Below, one piece after another: positions 35,898 to 48,485 of a DNA stretch of 64,000 nt (position 1 is its first letter; each line of letters begins with the position of its first letter). The notes beneath the pieces are model-generated. The model was given only the letters and a program-made list of their open reading frames with translations, did not search any database and was not told where the DNA came from. This DNA comes from Phycomyces nitens (lineage: Eukaryota; Mucoromycota; Mucoromycetes; Mucorales; Phycomycetaceae), in contig JAHRBC010000005.1 of the NCBI GenBank assembly GCA_022702545.1, forward strand, positions 2,914,001 through 2,978,000, written 5' to 3'. A program made the translations under genes and the position numbers.

Positions 35898-36925
35898 TTA
35901 AACCCTTGTTCTCTTTCTCTTTCGTACTGGCTCAACACTTGTCCTTGGTGGTGTAGAGCTATATCAAACAGTAGAAATATTATGTTAGCATTAGATTAGC
36001 AATAGATGAGCAACAACAAAAACAACTTACAGCACATCTGCCATGATCGGTGATTCGGTGCCATTGCCAGTCTGACCTGCCTCATCTTCTGAAAGGAAAG
36101 AAGTGCTTGCTCTTTCCTGTTATAGCATAATAAAAATATCGTTTTAATTATAAAGTATTCAAATGGTTGTTAATTAATAAACTTGCCTGGCTGTTGTCTA
36201 CAATTCTTCTCCTGTGAGTTTGGCTATCACTTTTGAATGTGTCGCGAAGAAGATTCTTCGCACACCACATTCGTTTGCACTTAAAAATCTCAAGGCCACT
36301 GTCCTTGGCAAGTTTTTCCAGATGCATCATGTAATATTCCCTTTGATGCTCTGGAATACCTCTCCATTCTTTCTTAGTTTCCGGATAATCCTTGTCAATC
36401 AAGTCGCGCTTGATTGCACGGGCCAAGGTTTTGAGCAAAAGACGCTTCATGGTCAATTCGTGCTCTGTCAGAAGGACCAACTGACACAAAGATTGTCCTT
36501 CTGGGACCTCCTTGCACTTTGCTTCCCAGTCTTGATGATGAAGCAATTGCAGCAGCATGTTATACCGTTGGGTATCATACTTTCCTTTGAATTCTCCATC
36601 TGTATCAATCAATCGTTTCCCAAGTCGATTAGGATACTCAGTTAATTGAGCCCTCTTCACAGATTCGGCCACACGCTCAAGAGCTAATAGTAAATATATT
36701 TATATGTATTAATAAAACGATTGAATGCAAATAAGATAAGGAAACAATCTTACCACTTTGCTCCATAATACCCTGCTGTATTACGTTTACTTCTTCTTCA
36801 TTGATTTTTGAGCCAAATTGGTTGTTAAACTGGTCTTGAAGACTGTGTAACATTTGTTTAATGTCTGCGACATCACGTTCAACTTTCTTAACAGAGTTGA
36901 TAAGGGTAGCGTTCATGTCAGACAT
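35898..36925 (-). CDS. Unknown four-exon protein with coiled coil and basic tail (271 aa)
   Basis: Exons 36925-36754, 36683-36187, 36116-36031 and 35958-35898 give an open frame of 271 codons. Intron 2 uses a GC donor (CAG then GCAAGT); the others are GT-AG. The exon 1 product is a predicted coiled coil (VKKVERDVADIKQMLHSLQD). Exon 2 encodes a mixed-charge domain rich in Leu, Lys and Arg with EWRGIPEHQREYYMMHLEKL and FKCKRMWCAKNLLRDTF. Exon 3 is acidic (FLSEDEAGQTG). Exon 4 ends in a nuclear-localisation-like tail (VRKRKRTRV). The layout (coiled coil, middle domain, acidic stretch, short C-terminus, four exons) parallels the element partner genes, so it may be the accessory gene of another transposon. 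A partial copy exists at 24856-25245, supporting its mobile nature. No family is recognised. Confidence 0.65.
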
Positions 36926-37287
36926 GTTGATAAAGTGAATTATTAATAATTTAAAATATAATGAAGGTTGTACTTTGAATTAAAGAATATATATACTTTG
37001 GATCTATTATCACCTTGGTTTATTAGAAAGTATGATATATTGATATAATCATTTGCGAGGCAAAGCTAGGATATAATAAATGATTTACAGTTATCAGGAA
37101 TATATTGGTGTGTAAATTAAGAATCGAAATATAAACGAGCCTTATAACTAATGTACCATGGAGACACTATATATGTAATGATTATAGCCTCTTAATAATC
37201 TAAAGTAAATGACATGACCCTAGTCATATCATACTTATTGTAATTATTGACCGACGTGTATTTTATCTATTACCGCCATTATTAAAC
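36926..37287. other. AT-rich stretch upstream of the 35898-36925 gene
   Basis: Likely promoter side of the - strand gene. Nothing else is recognised. Confidence 0.4.
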
Positions 37288-37514
37288 AAGACATCACACC
37301 CACCGATTTTTATTCTAGTCCCGCAGACGAAAGAGTATTTATAGTTTTAGCGAAATACATACCATATATGGAGTCAAAGTTATACAAAGCTTCTGCTAAA
37401 AAAAGATTTGATATTTGGGGGGTAGGGCAAATAATTGGTAAAATACATAAAATGTAATAATATTATTGGTTTAAAAATATATTTTTTTATTGAAATAAAT
37501 TTTAGTTCCTAATA

Positions 37515-37640
37515 ATACAGCCTACTATTTACGTACTATTTACATACTATTTACATACTGTATAGCCTACTGTATAGCCTACTGTATAGCCTACTGTATA
37601 GCCTACTACACAGCCTACTGCATAGCCTACTACACAGGCT
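37515..37640. repeat. Short tandem repeats (TACTATTTACA, then CTGTATAGCCTA units)
   Basis: About three units of an 11-bp TACTATTTAC(A/G) repeat grade into about seven units of a 12-bp CTGTATAGCCTA-type repeat, the last ones varied (CTACACAGCCTA). They lie in the left arm of element I. Confidence 0.9.
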
Positions 37641-37710
37641 GCAATAGCTACACTACTAAATGCTTCATAGTAATGCCATAATGATGTCTAAGAGACTTAC
37701 CTACAGTACA

Positions 37711-39405
37711 CACTGCAAAAAATAAAGAAATTCCAATAACGTAAAAGTGGCAATGCTGTACTATAAAGCGATGTTTTAACATAGGGTGGTTTTTTTTTCG
37801 ACTATGAGACAAGCTACCTTGTCAGCTATCTCGTTGACGTGCTATCTAGTAGTGGATTTTTGAAATAATGTGCCGCAGGTGAGGGCTGTTAGCACTTTCG
37901 GTGTACTGATCTGATCTGGAAAAACAAAAAGAAATATTTAAAAGTACGGTTCTATTTTGGTGCCGTATTTATGGACCTGGAAATATTGGGAGAATCATAT
38001 ATTCATGAAAATACATGGTCGTGTATTTATCGAAAATATTGAGCATACTCTTCATGAAAGCCAATTAAATGAATGGATTGAAAGCTTCTTTATCCTTCTT
38101 CACCAGTAATATATCACCCATTATTTGATTTCCCGTTTATAATTGATTGGTAATGTTTTACGTTTTTATTTTTATTAGAAAGAATAGAATGTTTCTAGGT
38201 TCAGGGTCTACTATTACGCCTATTCCTATGCCTAGCCGTTTCTACCCGGTTGCTTGCTGCTATTTGGATGGAATATTTTTCTACATAAAAAATACCTGCA
38301 AAAATATGAATATCCAACGATTTTTTGGGCTGCGGGAGTGTTCTGTAAAAGATAAAGAAGTGTTATTGATATGGGATACAAAGAGGAAATTTTTGTGTGA
38401 CAAAAGATACTTACATTGCAAGAGATGGGCAAGAGTGGGCAAAGGTGACTTGAATTGTAAGGCTGGATGGGCTGTGTGGCGGGTTTTACTATAAAAAAGG
38501 GAATAAAAATTAATATGGGTGAACAGAGTGATGATATATTTAATTTACATACCAGGAGCCAAATGGGTTATCAAAGTAGGGGGCATGGTGTGCAAAGAAA
38601 GACCAAAGGAGCCTATAAAACACATAATAATAATTATTAATAAATAGTCTGAATAATATTTTGAATAAGCAAAAAGAGATTTATAAAGAATATTACCTTT
38701 ATGATTACAATCGCGAATGATGGAGGAGGCCGATGGCGTGAATAGACAGGGCAGTCTACAATGGAATAGAGTCAGAGAGGGAACAAGTATGATTGAAAGA
38801 AATTTTTTTACCTGGTGCCAATGGCATCCTTATATAAGTTGTTTGGCTAATCTGAGAGAGAAGTGAAAATAATTTTTATCAAGATGATGGTACCAGTGAA
38901 TGCGGCCAGTGAGTATTTGTCTAGATGGCCATTGTGGAAAGGATGAGTTGCAATGGGAGCGCACATCTATGAAAAAGAGGTTAATTTGTGTGTATAAAGA
39001 GGTATAAAAAATGTCTTACCAGAGAAAGGCGCCGATATCAAAAAAGCAAGCAAAAGGAAAAATAAAGGGAACCAAAGAAAAAGGAGAGAATCTGAAAATT
39101 TTTTCACCTTTGAAACATGCTGCGGAAGGTGTGATGGATTGAGCCCAAAAACAATATCAAGGCCGATTTGCATCTCAGTGCTTCAAGACAATAGAGGAAC
39201 ATCTTTATAGTCATTCAAAATGCCTATATATAACGGCCTTTTTGATAGTATTCAACCTCTCTTACTTTTACAACAACCCACACACACACACACTTACTCA
39301 CCCACCCACTCAAACAGTTTTTGTACGTATATTATATTTATTTTTATTTCAATTGAACAAAAACTAATAATTATAATCGAAATATACTTTACCATATTCT
39401 AGAAA
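37711..39405. other. Noncoding left arm of copy C
   Basis: No gene supported; the 115-codon frame at 38147-38494 corresponds to noncoding sequence in copy E with different frame openness and is rejected. It contains a CACACACACA run near 39280 just upstream of the partner gene. Confidence 0.6.
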
Positions 39406-40597
39406 ATGGTTAACCAAAGAAGAACAATTGCTCCTCGTCCTGCTACTGCTGACATGGATCTGATATTGGAAAAGCTTGTTGCCATGGAGAACAAGATGAC
39501 CATTATGGAAGGCGAGATGGTGACATCAAACGCCAGACTTGTAACGATGGATTCCAGACTTGGTGTCATTATTGTAGGAAACCGTGAGACTATCACTGCC
39601 ATTGATAATTTCGTTGAGGCTGCTCCTGCTGCTCCTGCTGCTCCTGCTGCTCCTGCTGCTCCTGTTGCCTCCACCAGTGCAACTAGCAATGTTGTTGTGA
39701 CGGATCCCATTGCTTTGTCAAACCCCAGCAAGAGAGTTTCCACAGAGGTTTATGTAAGTATTATACTAAAGAGCAAAGACTATACTATCAGTTTGTTAAC
39801 TTTTATATATTATTAGGCTGCGATCCGCAAATTCATGTGGAATCCAAAGTTTCGGTCAACTGTCCCAGCAGAAGTAGAGGCCAACAACGATAAGCCCAGG
39901 TGGAACACCGATGTTCACTTCAACGTGACTCCCAACAAGGAGTTGGTTGATCGAATGCTCGTCTACCTGGGGCGCAAGTTTGCTGGCGACGGAATGAGGC
40001 AAAAGGATCTTCGTGAGAGGCTCCACAAGAATTTCATTAGTAGATGCCGAAAAGTGAGAGAGTCTCCTGCTGTGAGGGCTGCGTTGAACAGACGTTCACG
40101 AAGATCTGGTCGTGCAAACGAAGTAAGTTGTTTGCAATATATTAAAAATCTATTAAACACATATTAATAATAATATTTGTAGAACTATGCTCGTCGTTTG
40201 GCAGCATATGACAATAACAGGGCTGAGATCAACCAGGAGATGGGTTGGAACTGCATAGGTGCACTCCAAAAGGGAGCAATGTCCGAGGGAGAATCAGATG
40301 ACGAAGTCTCTGAAGCAGGAAGAAGACGTGTGGTTCGCACCATTCGCCCAAGTTGGAGAAGCAATGAAGTGAGTTGTTGCGTTGATTGTAAATAATATAT
40401 TTAATGGCTGTTGATTACTGATGTGCAATTGATAGTTTAACCGATTCATCCAAGTCGTTGACAGATTCGTTGGTCTCCAACTTGGAGCAAACTCCCACCA
40501 GTTGTTGTCAAGGGTTTATGACAGAACTGTGGACGTGGCAGTCCCGACTAATTTTAATCCCAGTCTTCCTCAGTGGACTCTTAGACATGGGCTTTAA
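39406..40597 (+). CDS. Element partner protein, copy C (four exons, 333 aa, intact)
   Basis: Exons 39406-39753, 39817-40122, 40183-40368 and 40436-40597; 348, 306, 186 and 162 nt, all phase 0. The exon 1 product has a coiled coil (ILEKLVAMENKMTIMEGEM) and an Ala-Ala-Pro repeat near residues 70-86, encoded by GCTCCTGCT units. Exon 2 begins AAIRKFMWNPKF and includes a PRWNTDVHFN segment and a basic stretch (NRRSRRSGR). Exon 3 has GAMSEGESDDE and RPSWRSNE. Exon 4 is FNRFIQVVDRFVG onward. No stops or frame breaks. The conserved acidic patch followed by RPSWRS(D/N)E is the family signature. Function unknown; a DNA-binding accessory role is inferred from element context. Confidence 0.82.
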
Positions 40598-40722
40598 TAA
40601 AATATTTTTTTTATCTATCCATCTATTTTTTTGACACGCATTACGTTTTGACAACATTTATAAAGGCAATGCTATTTCTGTTTGTTTTTTTTTATGAAAG
40701 AGAAAAGATATTTATTTATTTA

Positions 40723-43700
40723 TTATATGCAAAGCTTTTTGGGCAAAGGGATGACCAGCATCCTCTTCACGCCATTTCGGCTTGTGTGCGTGGCAGTCGC
40801 AACTTCTAAAAGAAGGTGATGCACTGGCAAGATGCACTCATGACTGGGGGGAGAAAAGCCGGGCAAACATATATCAACACCTTCATCCTCACGCAAACGA
40901 TCATAGGACACACCATACCATCTCACAAAGGCGAAAACATGCTGACTTTGATATGATTGGCGATTTGGACGAACAGAGGCAGAGAGAGGCGGCGTAAAGT
41001 TGTGGACAAACATATACTGTATTTGTCCAGTATATGCAGTCTGGTTCTCACCCGTACTAGTGCCAAACAAAGCTTGAATATATGATCCACCCTTGCCAGA
41101 GCCATTGTGACCATGATAGATCTGCCCAAGAAGATTGATTGACTTTATCTTTGTTATCTGATTGTCGACAAACAGCAAAGAAGAAGTGGCGTATTGATAG
41201 CTCTCCAGCTCAGAAATGTCATAAGTATCCTTATAATACTCCAACAAATGAGGATAGTCGCCATCACTCATTGCTGTTGCTGGCCTAGCTTGGAGAGGAA
41301 ACGCAGAGGGTGGAAGAGGCTCATTACCCTTGATCGGGAATTCGGAATCTTGGGATGCATCCACAAAATTTTGAATTCGGAATGGGCGTCGTGTTGGTGC
41401 AGGTGCAGGTGCAGGTGGAGACAAGGTGGCAAAGGACGAAGAAAGTTTGGCTAAGAGAGGAAGGAAAGGAGCAGATACTGATGACTTGAGGATGGCATTC
41501 GTATAGTCCTCCTTGTACGAATTCTGGACAAATGTTTTCATAAATGTTGACTCGAACCCGTCTCTTCTGTTTGTCTCGATGTTCTTCAACAACCCATTGT
41601 ATCTCTCAAACCCAAAGAGCCAATAGCCGTACACTGGTCCAAAATCACGAATGGTCTCGCGAAGATGGAGGTGTAGGTGCATATTGCAGGTGAGGACAGT
41701 GTGTGGGTATTGTTGTTCGCAGGCTTGACCAAATTTCTCCAGGTGACTATGGGCTTCATCAAGTTCGTCAAAAGTGATGGCTGGCTTTATCAAGAGGCGG
41801 CAGGCGTCGACAAAGCTAATCCAATTCTTGAACTTGGCAGCAGGGAGAACGGTCTTCAACAGAGTAGGGGAGTAAACAAGCACCCAGGATTTCCACTCGT
41901 CGGCCTTCATATGGGGAAATCCCTTCCCAATCTTCGTCTTCAACACTGCGTAATCCGCAGGCAACACCATGGTCTCTGCCACCCTCTGCATCTCACGAAG
42001 ATTGTTGTCTGTGATCAGACCACTGGCAGTCCACGTCTCGACCATCCTCTTCGCCGTTCCCAGGAATAGGTTGTGCATGGGATCAATGATCGTTCCACGT
42101 ACTAGATCAAAGTATCCAAGGCGATGCAACTGCGACCATCGAACACCATTTTCGACCTCCAGCTGATGCCTTTCTGAGGGCGTACTTGCACTCTTCCACT
42201 CCTCAGCATGCACCCGGTTTTGAGCACCATTTGCAAGTCTCCACGCACAGAAATCAAAACCACGAAAATCAACATTGTTTGTCCCTTCCAAGCGAGAGAA
42301 ACTACGACTGCATTTGTAGCATGCATGGGTACTGTTATGAGACGTGAATCCACTGGTTTTCCTGGCGGCAGGGATATCACATGCAACCATGAAGAGTGCA
42401 GCACGGACAGTTACTCCACTTGGGTTTTCATAACTTGGAATGGCCATTCCAACATACAGCTGCTCCAACTCGTCGACCAAGGGCTTGAGGTAGTTGTTAA
42501 TCTCCTCTGATCTTGGTTCTTTTGGCCCAGGCATCAGACCAACAAGAATCACGTTCTCTGCCTTGAACCTATCCTCTCGAGGCAAATTGTTGATTGCGAG
42601 GTAAATTGCTCCAGAGGAATGGCTGATACCATCGAATGGCTGAAACCAATCAATGTTGAGAGTCAACATGAGTGAGCGCGAGTCTTCAACAAAGGGAACG
42701 CCGTTCTTGTCCTTCAACCCCTTCCACATCACACCATCATAAACGTCGCACATTGTATCAACGATCTTCAACTCCTGGTTCCATTGTCTGATCTTGCTTT
42801 CGAAATCCGGGCGGAGGAAAAGGACTCTCAACGCCTGCTTGACGGACTGGTAGTTGTATTGACGTTTTGGGACTAAAGCACCAGATGATGATTGCTTCAT
42901 CAATTGGCAACCACATGGAGAAACGGAACCGAGCTTGGCGGAACTGCACCGAAGGGGAGCAGACCCAGCTTCCTCATAAACCGTGTGGCAATCCTGGCAC
43001 ACAACGAATCTCTTTACACCCTTGGTCAAGGCAGTGAAACCCGTCATGCTTTGGAGACCAGAAAGGCTTGAAGGCAATTGGAAGTCCTGTCCGTAAATCG
43101 TCAAGAGTTTGTTGATGAACTCAATCAAGACAACAGCACCCTTATCGACCACATAACGGGATGCAAACAGAACAACGAAAATGGCAATTGCCCTGTGCAC
43201 TGGGTTTTCGGGCATACCAGGAGTAGCAAAAGGGTCTATTATTTAAAAAGGAAAATTATTAACACTCAATTTTTGCTTGCTTTTGTATTGTAGCTATTCT
43301 ATACTGACCTTCACTGTCAAACTCCTCGACCTCAATCTCTTCATCATCGGCTTCATCATCGCTGTCATTGTCAGAGTCATCAGTGATTTCGGCGCCATCG
43401 CCATTGGCCTCATTGTCAACTGAATCATCGTCAGACATCGGGACGGAATCCAAAAATGGTAGGCCGACCTGACCATCCGTTTCCATGGATTCGGATTGAG
43501 AGGTCGGGATTGCTACAAATATAGAATACATTAGTTTATTGCCCTGTACTGGTTTTCAAATAAATATTTTTTACCCTCAACATCAACGTCCATCACGGCA
43601 CTTTGTGTGCCTGAGTTCAATTAAAGGCTAATGGTTATTATTGCGCAGCAAAGATAAAATTAATATTGAAAATAACATACTGTTTTCAAAATCCAAGACT

Positions 43701-43828
43701 TCTTCAAATCTTGCTCTTTTGGCATGACGCTGGGAAGTGCGCTTGGATACAATAGAGAATCCTTGCTGGTTGTTGTTGCATTTGTTGCAGTAACAGGCAG
43801 TGTTGTTAAGAGCGGAAATAGAAGACAT
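40723..43828 (-). CDS. CACTA/Plavaka-like transposase, copy C (966 aa, intact)
   Basis: Exons 43828-43681, 43610-43575, 43512-43309 and 43235-40723, all introns phase 1. The N-terminus contains CYCNKC; exon 3 encodes a strongly acidic linker (DDSDNDSDDEADDEE). The main exon has the conserved hydrophobic block (AIFVVLFASRYVVDKGAVVL), zinc-ribbon-like Cys residues (VCQDC ... C ... C), LNIDWFQPFDGISHSSGAIY, PGPKEPRSEEINNYLKPL, SGFTSHNSTHACYKC, IDPMHNLFLGTAKR, KGFPHMKADEWKSW, CNMHLHLHLRETI and YGYWLFGFERYNGLL. A proline-alanine stretch near the C-terminal third (SPPAPAPAP) is a linker. No inactivating change is seen. Its partner is the convergent gene 126 bp away. Confidence 0.9.
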
Positions 43829-44073
43829 TGTTTATATGATTCGATTGTGAGATAAAAAAGGAAACAAGTGCTACATATTTTAATTTGCTGTCATTTTATA
43901 GATGAAAAAAAAGCTATTGTTTTTTAATCTTTTGCCTGAACCAATAGGATGGATTAGAATTACACTTTTTATTTGAAGTAAAAAAAATATCTGAGATGAA
44001 AAAAAGCTCTATATTTCCACTACCCTTTTGCCACATTGATACAATGCTAAATTTGGGAGTTTTTCCAGTGACA

Positions 44074-44633
44074 GTAGATGAGTTAGTTATGCTGAGCATG
44101 TATATCCTTAGGATAATAATATAAATACCTTTTTTTTACAATGGAAAGACAAGATGAAGGGCCTATAAATGTAGCAATGATAAGTAAATGATGTATACAT
44201 ATAATGTGGAAATAAGATAATAGCATACGTACATACCAAGTATAAGGCTTGTATTTCTCGGTAAGTCTATACATATAACAATACCTATTGACTAATGATA
44301 AAAAAGTTAGTAAAGGTAAATGTAACGCGTGTTTTATCATACCTAGTGTTTTTCGTGTGAAAGTATGAAGCTAAGCTTTTCTTACTATGAAGGTTACGTG
44401 GTAATGACATACAAGTAAATGATTAGCATTAATAAGCTGATGTAATAGAGTCATCTTATTTTTCTTTTGTTTAGAACGTGAAAAACATAAGACAAAAATA
44501 AGAATTGCTTGGAAATTCCTACGTAATGACAATTGTGACTAGCATTAACTTACGTCAAAAGGTTCCTTAATTCTATAAATTAGCCCACCTTTGTTTCTAA
44601 CAAATTGTTAAAGTCCTTTCATACACTATAATT
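44074..44633. other. Upstream region of element I transposase
   Basis: Continuation of the left arm of element I beyond copy C. No gene. It presumably includes the promoter of the transposase. Confidence 0.5.
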
Positions 44634-47600
44634 ATGAACAACAATTACAATAACATCAACAAAAACAACAATAACAATAACAACAAAAACAATACTGGTT
44701 CTTCAAGCGTCCTTAACCTCAGGGTTAACAAGATCAGACAATCGCAAACGTGTCCATGGTGCAAGGATGGAAAAGTCCGTGTTTTTAACTCATTTCGCCA
44801 GCATGTGAGGTTGAAGCATCCAGAGAAGGTGGACTTCGAGTATTTCAAGAAGTTGTTTTCTTGGAAGCAGGAGAAGTAAGTTTATTTGATAAAACCATAA
44901 GTATTATGTATTAATATTAGGACCTTTAATAGTCCCATCTCGATGACTGGATCTGATCTTGATGAATCAGTAGACCCCTCTCGTTCTATGTCTATTGACC
45001 TTGGTGAATTTGCTTTTCAGCATTATGATCTTAATATTGACAACGAAAATGATTCTGGTGATGAAGATAGCCAAGACAATGATCAGAATGATGATGAATA
45101 CGATGATATGTCAGACGCCAATGTCTATAACTCGGATGAAGATGACAACGATGAAACAGACTCTGTACTGCCCCAAATTGATGAAGCACTCCTTCTCAAT
45201 ACGATTCTGCCTTTGTCGAGAAGCTTTGAGGATCAATCGTATGATGCCGTTTCAGACACTACTGAAGAGGATATTGGTCGATTGAATTATGCAACGAGCC
45301 AAACGGAACAAGTGGATCACATTGTGGATATGACAAATCCATTCAAGTCCAGCGTTGAAGGATTGCTCCACGCATTCTTTTATGGTGACGAAGATCTTTG
45401 CTCGGAACGCATGGTGAAGAAGATCCATTATCTGCTGAAGCTCACCTTGAAGTTGCAAGAGGAATCTACGGAGACATTAGTCTTACCAGCCCCTGACAGA
45501 ATCCTCAATTTCCAAAGTTGCATCAAGTCAAAGGTCCCAGTTCTCAGTCCTGTCGAATGCAAAGGAACGAACAAGGATGGAGAAGAGCATGCATTCTTCA
45601 TGAACAAGCCCTCTGAGTACTTGAAGAACATTGCTGCCACACCGGGTATGATTGACCAAATATCTACCCTCCCTGATTTCACGACTGGCCAGATCATGAA
45701 CTTGAATCAGGGTGATAAATGGAAACATCATGAAAGTCTTCAAACACCCATGATGACAGTTAACGGCCAGGACTATTGGATTGGTGATATTGCAAAAGAC
45801 AGACATGGCTACTGCTGGCTATTGAGCAAGTTCCTCACCAAAGAAGGCCAAACTGTTTCTGGAGACAATTCAAAGATGGCTTTTGTTGAATTGTTCCGTT
45901 TCCTAAGCAGCTCTCTCGACAATATCGAACTTGGCATAATGACTGGATTGACTACCAACTTTGCGATCCTTCTGGAGAGGTACTTGGTACCATTGAATGA
46001 ACTTGTTTGCCCGATTCCAAAGGATCAGTCGTTCGGAGGAAATGGCTGTACAGTAGTCTATGACAGTAACGGAAGGTTGTCTCTGGTTTACGATGGCCTT
46101 GATCCCCATATCGCTTGTCTTTGGTCTGGAGCTTGTCCCTCTAATGGATTCAAACGTGCCTATCCCAGCTCTTCTCATAATGGTGCACGATATATGAAGG
46201 TTGTGGTTGCTCCTATCATCCTCTGGTCTGACGATACTTCTGGAAACAAGTCAAAGCAATACAATGTTTTTGACAGCTACTTAATGTACCTTGGCGCCAT
46301 GTCTTTGGAAAAAAGAAGTCGTCGAGAGAATACTTTGTTTGTCTGCACATCAGATAAAAATCTGCGAGCTGTCGATATGCTAGGCCCAATTGTTGATAAT
46401 CTTGCTCAGTTGGAACGTGGTATCGAAGTATATTCATATGATCATAATGAATACGTTCTTCTTGTCGCCCCTCTTCTCTTTTTGATGGCGGACAATCCTA
46501 GACACTCGCAGTTGGCTATGCACAAGGGTACCAACTCCAGATATCCATGCCGTAAATGTTTCTGCCCAAAACATTCTACGCTTTCTGGTCTTGTCCGATC
46601 AATGCCAAACTCATCTGATACGTACATATCTCATGAGTATCCCAAGAAGCACTTGGCACATTTCCGTGATGCTGTTCAATTGAAAGGAACCGATATTCAA
46701 AAGTACAAGGTTATGTCTGATACATATAGCTTTATTGTCAATGGTAGTGAAAAGTTTCTTCGTTTAGGTGCATTTGACCCAGCCCAAGATTGTCCAGTAG
46801 AGGTGCTCCATACTGTCCCACTTGGTTGCATTAAATATCTGGTAGACTATCTGTTGAAGGAAGTTCTTAAACCTTCAGAAAGAGATCGTCTTGGTAGAGC
46901 GATTATGTCTAGCAGAAACAGCTCTGCGTACTCAAGAACTTTCAGGAATAATCTTCGCCACAGTGGTTCATTCGTTGGCCGAGATTATAAGCAGCTCATA
47001 CAGGTTTTACCTACGGTTCTTGGTACTGTATTCTCTGAACAAGTTGAACGTTTTGATGTCTTTATGCAATGCTTTACCTACTTGGGACAGTTGACCTCTT
47101 TGATATACCTTCGTGGTATTGAATGTGGCTCTGATGTGTATATCCATTCTTTACAAGTTGCATTATCAAATTTCACGAGATCTCTTTTTATGTTAGATCA
47201 ACACTTGATTGGAAGTTCTGGAAAGCCCCCCATGTTCTCTTTGCGCCCCAAGATACACATGCTCCACCATTTGGTCGACGATATACAAAGATTCGGATGC
47301 CCCCTTCAGTACGAGACCGAGAGTTCTGAACAGTTCAACAAGTTCATCTGTGAACATCTTTTCCAGACGAACTGACAGTACACTTCTCGCGATGTCGCCA
47401 CTCGTTTTGGAAAGCAGTTCATGTGCCGGCAACTGTTCAACGGTCTATCCTTTGTGTATACCAAGACCTGGAAAGAAAATGGTGTCAAGAAAGAATGCCT
47501 AGTCCGTGGCGAAAGTGGTTCTCTGATCCAAAGATTGCAGACTGAAAACGTGGATTTCAACAAGCACTTCTTTGGTGCTCGAAAGAACCAAACCGACAGC

Positions 47601-47963
47601 TACTATATCAACAAGTCCCAAGTAGTTGATGGCTTAACTGGACTCTTTTTGCATGGCAATACCTTGTTGCTTGGTAAAGTCTTGAGAAATCAAGATGGAT
47701 CTTTTAGCTTGCAAAAGTACTTGTTAGTTACAGCCGACTATGATATTTGCTCTTCTCTTCCTGGTTTTTGCACTGATTCTTGTGGAAACCCGCATATCCG
47801 ACCTTGTGAGATTATCCCTGTGGATACAACTCTGAAATGCAAAGAGGTTATGGACTTTGGCTTTGTCGTTAATGGGCATGGAAACATTCATGTAATTAAT
47901 GTATCAAAATTCGGTTCCTATTGGTCGTTAATTCTGAATGCCCATCTTTTTATTATCCAGTAA
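44634..47963 (+). pseudogene. Plavaka-like transposase of element I (1,094 codons, one nonsense codon)
   Basis: Exon 1 44634-44875 and exon 2 44921-47963 (phase 2 intron). The N-terminus is an Asn-rich run, then a C2H2-type finger (CPWCKDG ... HVRLKH). A long Asp/Glu-rich segment follows at about residues 95-170. The core contains ILWSDDTSGNKSKQYNVFDSY, the signature of Plavaka-family transposases, then NPRHSQLAMHKG and CRKCFC. A TGA at 47373-47375 interrupts the frame after FQTN; relatives usually have an Arg there in a (S/T)NR.xxSRD motif, suggesting CGA to TGA. The frame is otherwise open and ends at 47963. Only this one change separates it from a complete gene. Confidence 0.82.
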
Positions 47964-48485
47964 AAATGCTTCAATATCAGTGATAAAATATAATTGGTTA
48001 GCTATTATTTATTTTAAGATAAACCCCCAGAAAAGCATAGGAGATTAAAAAATATATCAAAAAATAGACCAAAAGTACAAAAAAACAGTGATTACAAACT
48101 CACAGCCAATAATAATTTTTTTTAGCGAAATAATTGCCTAAAACGTGTAAAAAATCAGTGGGTGTGATGTCTTACCTATTACCAAAATTATTGACCGATA
48201 AGTAATTTAACAGTTATTGCCAACATTGAGCAAGAGACATCTCAAATACCATTGGCATTATTATCAAGAGGTGTTTTGTCTAATAGATATATTAACCAAG
48301 AAGAATTTATACTGCCATCATCATCATAATCGTCACTATGAGAAATAGAAAAATTGTTGCAATCATTCAGTGTAAAATAAATCATAAATAAAGCTACTCT
48401 TTTTACCAAGCTATCATCATTAGATTTTTTATAACTCTATATTTCACATCCTCACCCAACCTAGCCAGTTACACTTTTTATCAAT
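47964..48485. other. Right arm of element I and 5' flank of the next transposase gene
   Basis: Element I ends at 48173. The remaining 312 bp precede the Tnp2-like gene at 48486. I could not find a CACTACGG left terminus for that element here. Confidence 0.45.

Larger units (their letters stand above)
37711..44070 (+). mobile_element. CACTA-like two-gene element, copy C (6,360 bp)
   Basis: Left end CACTGCAAAAAATAAAG at 37711; right end GGGAGTTTTTCCAGTG at 44070 (inverse CACTGGAAAAACTCCC). Target duplication ACA at 37708-37710 and 44071-44073. It has the same organisation as copy A: a long left arm (1.7 kb), the partner gene on + and the transposase on -. Both genes are open, so this is one of the two most complete copies. 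Its left arm is similar to the sequence of copy E from 62845, for example the blocks at 38160-38340 and 63290-63470. Confidence 0.92.
37288..48173 (+). mobile_element. Plavaka-like element I, split by copy C
   Basis: Inverted ends AAGACATCACACCCAC at 37288 and its inverse ending at 48173 match for about 23 bp with one difference (CCGATTTTT against CTGATTTTT). The interior consists of 37288-37710 and 44074-48173, about 4.5 kb once copy C is removed, with one transposase gene on +. The flanks ATTAAAC and ACCTATT show no clear duplication, so the outermost bases could be off by a few. Confidence 0.65.

Noticed and set aside
37515..37640. Telomere-like or centromeric satellite
   Set aside because: Only about 126 bp of short varied units in an element arm; the unit does not resemble a telomere repeat.
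38147..38494. 115-codon open frame on +
   Set aside because: Noncoding left arm of copy C; the aligned sequence in copy E (about 63280-63600) does not keep the frame.
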